Source of the DNA: Pterois miles
Lineage: Eukaryota > Chordata > Actinopteri > Perciformes > Scorpaenidae
Direction of reading: 5' to 3'
Assembly (NCBI GenBank): GCA_947000775.1
Contig: CAMQGK010000552.1
Coordinates: forward strand, 1,596,501-1,660,500
DNA: 64,000 nucleotides
In this document: piece after piece, positions 62,989 to 64,000 of the stretch
How the letters are laid out: the number at the start of each line of letters is the position of its first letter
Numbering within the stretch: position 1 is the first letter of the stretch
The notes under the pieces: generated by a model
Seen by the model: only the letters and a program-made list of their open reading frames with translations
What the model was told of the DNA's origin: nothing
Databases searched by the model: none
Translations under genes and position numbers: made by a program

Positions 62989-63294
62989 GAAAGAAAGAAA
63001 GAAAGAAAGATATTCTTTTATTAGTCCCACAGTGGGGAAATTCAGTTTTACACTGTTGTTCACACAGTACATATACATGTCAATGGAGAGATGTCAGAGT
63101 GAGGGGGCTGCTCCTGACAAGCGCCCAGAGCAGTTGGGGGTTCGGTGCCTTGCTCAGGGGCACCTCGGCAGTGCCGGCAGAGGTAAACTGGCACCTCTCC
63201 AGCAACCAGTTGGTCTTGGTCCATGGGGGTCTTGAACCCGTCACGTCCGCGTCCTAACCCAAGTCCTTACAGACTGAGCTACTGCCGCCGCCCC
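62989..63294 (-). mobile_element. SINE copy 4 in satellite
   Basis: Appears identical to copy 2 over its length and lies in a duplicated block at 5,550 bp spacing. Same flanks. Confidence 0.88.
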
Positions 63295-63619
63295 ATACTT
63301 GTGGTATGTACAGTATGTCGAAATTTTTCAATGCAAACGTCAAATTTTTTTGTTGTTGAAAAAAATCATGAAAACGGTCGTATTATAGCATGTAAAATGA
63401 TTCTATGGTAAAAAAAAAAAAAAAAAAAAAAGTCATTTTAATGAATGTTGAAAAATTTTACAAAAAATGTCATAGTATAGTATGTCCAAATTTTTCGATG
63501 AAAACGTCAAATTTTTTTATTGTTGAAAAAAATCATGAAAACGGTCGAATTATAGCATGAAAAATGATTCTATGGTGAAAAAAAGTCAGTTCATGAAATC
63601 TTGAAAAATTTTACAAAAA

Positions 63620-63721
63620 AATGTATAATATAATATATAAAAAATTTAAAAAAAAAAAAAATTATAAAAAAAAAAAAAAAAAAAAAAGAAAAAAATAAAA
63701 GAAAAAAAAAAAAAAAAGGAG

Positions 63722-63760
<39 letters not shown>
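63620..63760. repeat. A-rich low-complexity patch replacing one monomer
   Basis: About 140 bp of nearly pure A with scattered T and G, starting after atgtataatataat. At the homologous place in the other block (about 58072-58220) there is a normal monomer of the same length. It may be a consensus error or a real homopolymer expansion. Confidence 0.7.
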
Positions 63761-63762
<2 letters not shown>

Positions 63763-64000
63763 TCATAGTATAGTATGTCGAAATTTTTCGATGAAAACGT
63801 CAAATTTTTTTTGATGTTGAAAACAATCATGAAAACGGTCGTATTATAGCATGTAAAATGATTCTATGGTGAAAAAACGTCATTTCGTGAAATGTTGAAA
63901 AACTACAAAAAAATGTCATAGTATAGTATGTCGAAATTTTACGATGAAAACGTGAAATTTTCGTATGTTGAAAAAAATCATGAAAATCATATAGGATTCA

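Larger units (their letters stand above)
53336..64000 (+). repeat. Satellite, right arm: ~150-bp monomers, to window edge
   Basis: Irregular A-rich units to about 53760, then regular monomers of about 147-158 bp. Landmarks in order: atgtcatagtatagtatgtc, gaaatttttcgatgaaaacg, tcaaatttttttgatgttg, aaaaaatcatgaaaacggtc, gtattatagcatgtaaaatg, attctatggtg and aatgttgaaaaattttac. Successive starts, for example 55295, 55448, 55600, 55747 and 55905, give the spacing. Variants (taggattcaaaatg, aattttacgatg, cagttcatgaaatg) recur in the same order, showing higher-order structure; the block about 55140-58500 matches about 60990-64000. Short open frames through it (KNHENGRIIACKMILW and similar) are repeat translations, not genes. 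The array continues beyond the window. Confidence 0.93.

Noticed and set aside
53760..64000. CRISPR-like array
   Set aside because: Repeats are ~150 bp, contiguous and without unique spacers, in a eukaryotic genome. This is a satellite.

Overview
The window is eukaryotic, and its repeat content and gene content fit a teleost fish. Introns are large and full of fish-type short elements (tRNA-derived SINEs, hAT-like MITEs, a Penelope-like fragment) and long microsatellites. The only protein-coding gene I can support is kdm4b (JmjC lysine demethylase 4B), on the + strand, running in from the left edge. The species cannot be named from sequence alone.

Positions 1 to about 48.3 kb hold the 3' part of kdm4b. 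I read 17 coding exons (2,676 nt), from the codon that by family numbering is about Trp208 of KDM4A to the stop at 46587-46589, followed by a long 3' UTR. In order they encode the second half of the JmjC catalytic core (third metal-binding His, structural Zn site), a charged linker with a coiled-coil-like segment, the PHD and extended PHD zinc fingers, the double Tudor reader and a Ser/Thr/Pro-rich tail. Splice phases join throughout, with one exception: exon 30452-30640 needs one more base. One intron uses a GC donor (38623-39897). JmjN and the first half of JmjC, including the other two metal ligands, lie outside the window to the left.

The introns carry a 27-bp minisatellite (5.2-5.6 kb), CA, TA and compound microsatellites (6.6, 32.2, 33.1-33.4, 43.0 kb), several non-autonomous DNA elements and SINEs, and one unrecognised lysine-rich reading frame broken by a single stop (22.1-22.7 kb).

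From about 48.9 kb to the right edge there is no host gene. The region is an AT-rich satellite in two arms of opposite orientation that meet near 53.34 kb. The left arm (short degenerate units) is interrupted by a decayed APE-type LINE on the - strand (48.93-51.78 kb). The right arm is built of roughly 150-bp monomers in which the same tRNA-derived SINE appears four times at the same monomer position. This implies that a SINE-bearing block was amplified as a higher-order repeat; one block is visibly duplicated at about 5.5-5.7 kb spacing.

I found no previously undescribed enzymatic system. The observations most worth checking are the apparent loss of two aromatic-cage residues in the Kdm4b Tudor reader, the one-base frame break, and the SINE-carrying satellite with its inversion point. 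Family comparisons (KDM4A/KDM4B residue numbers, repeat families) are from memory, not from a search.
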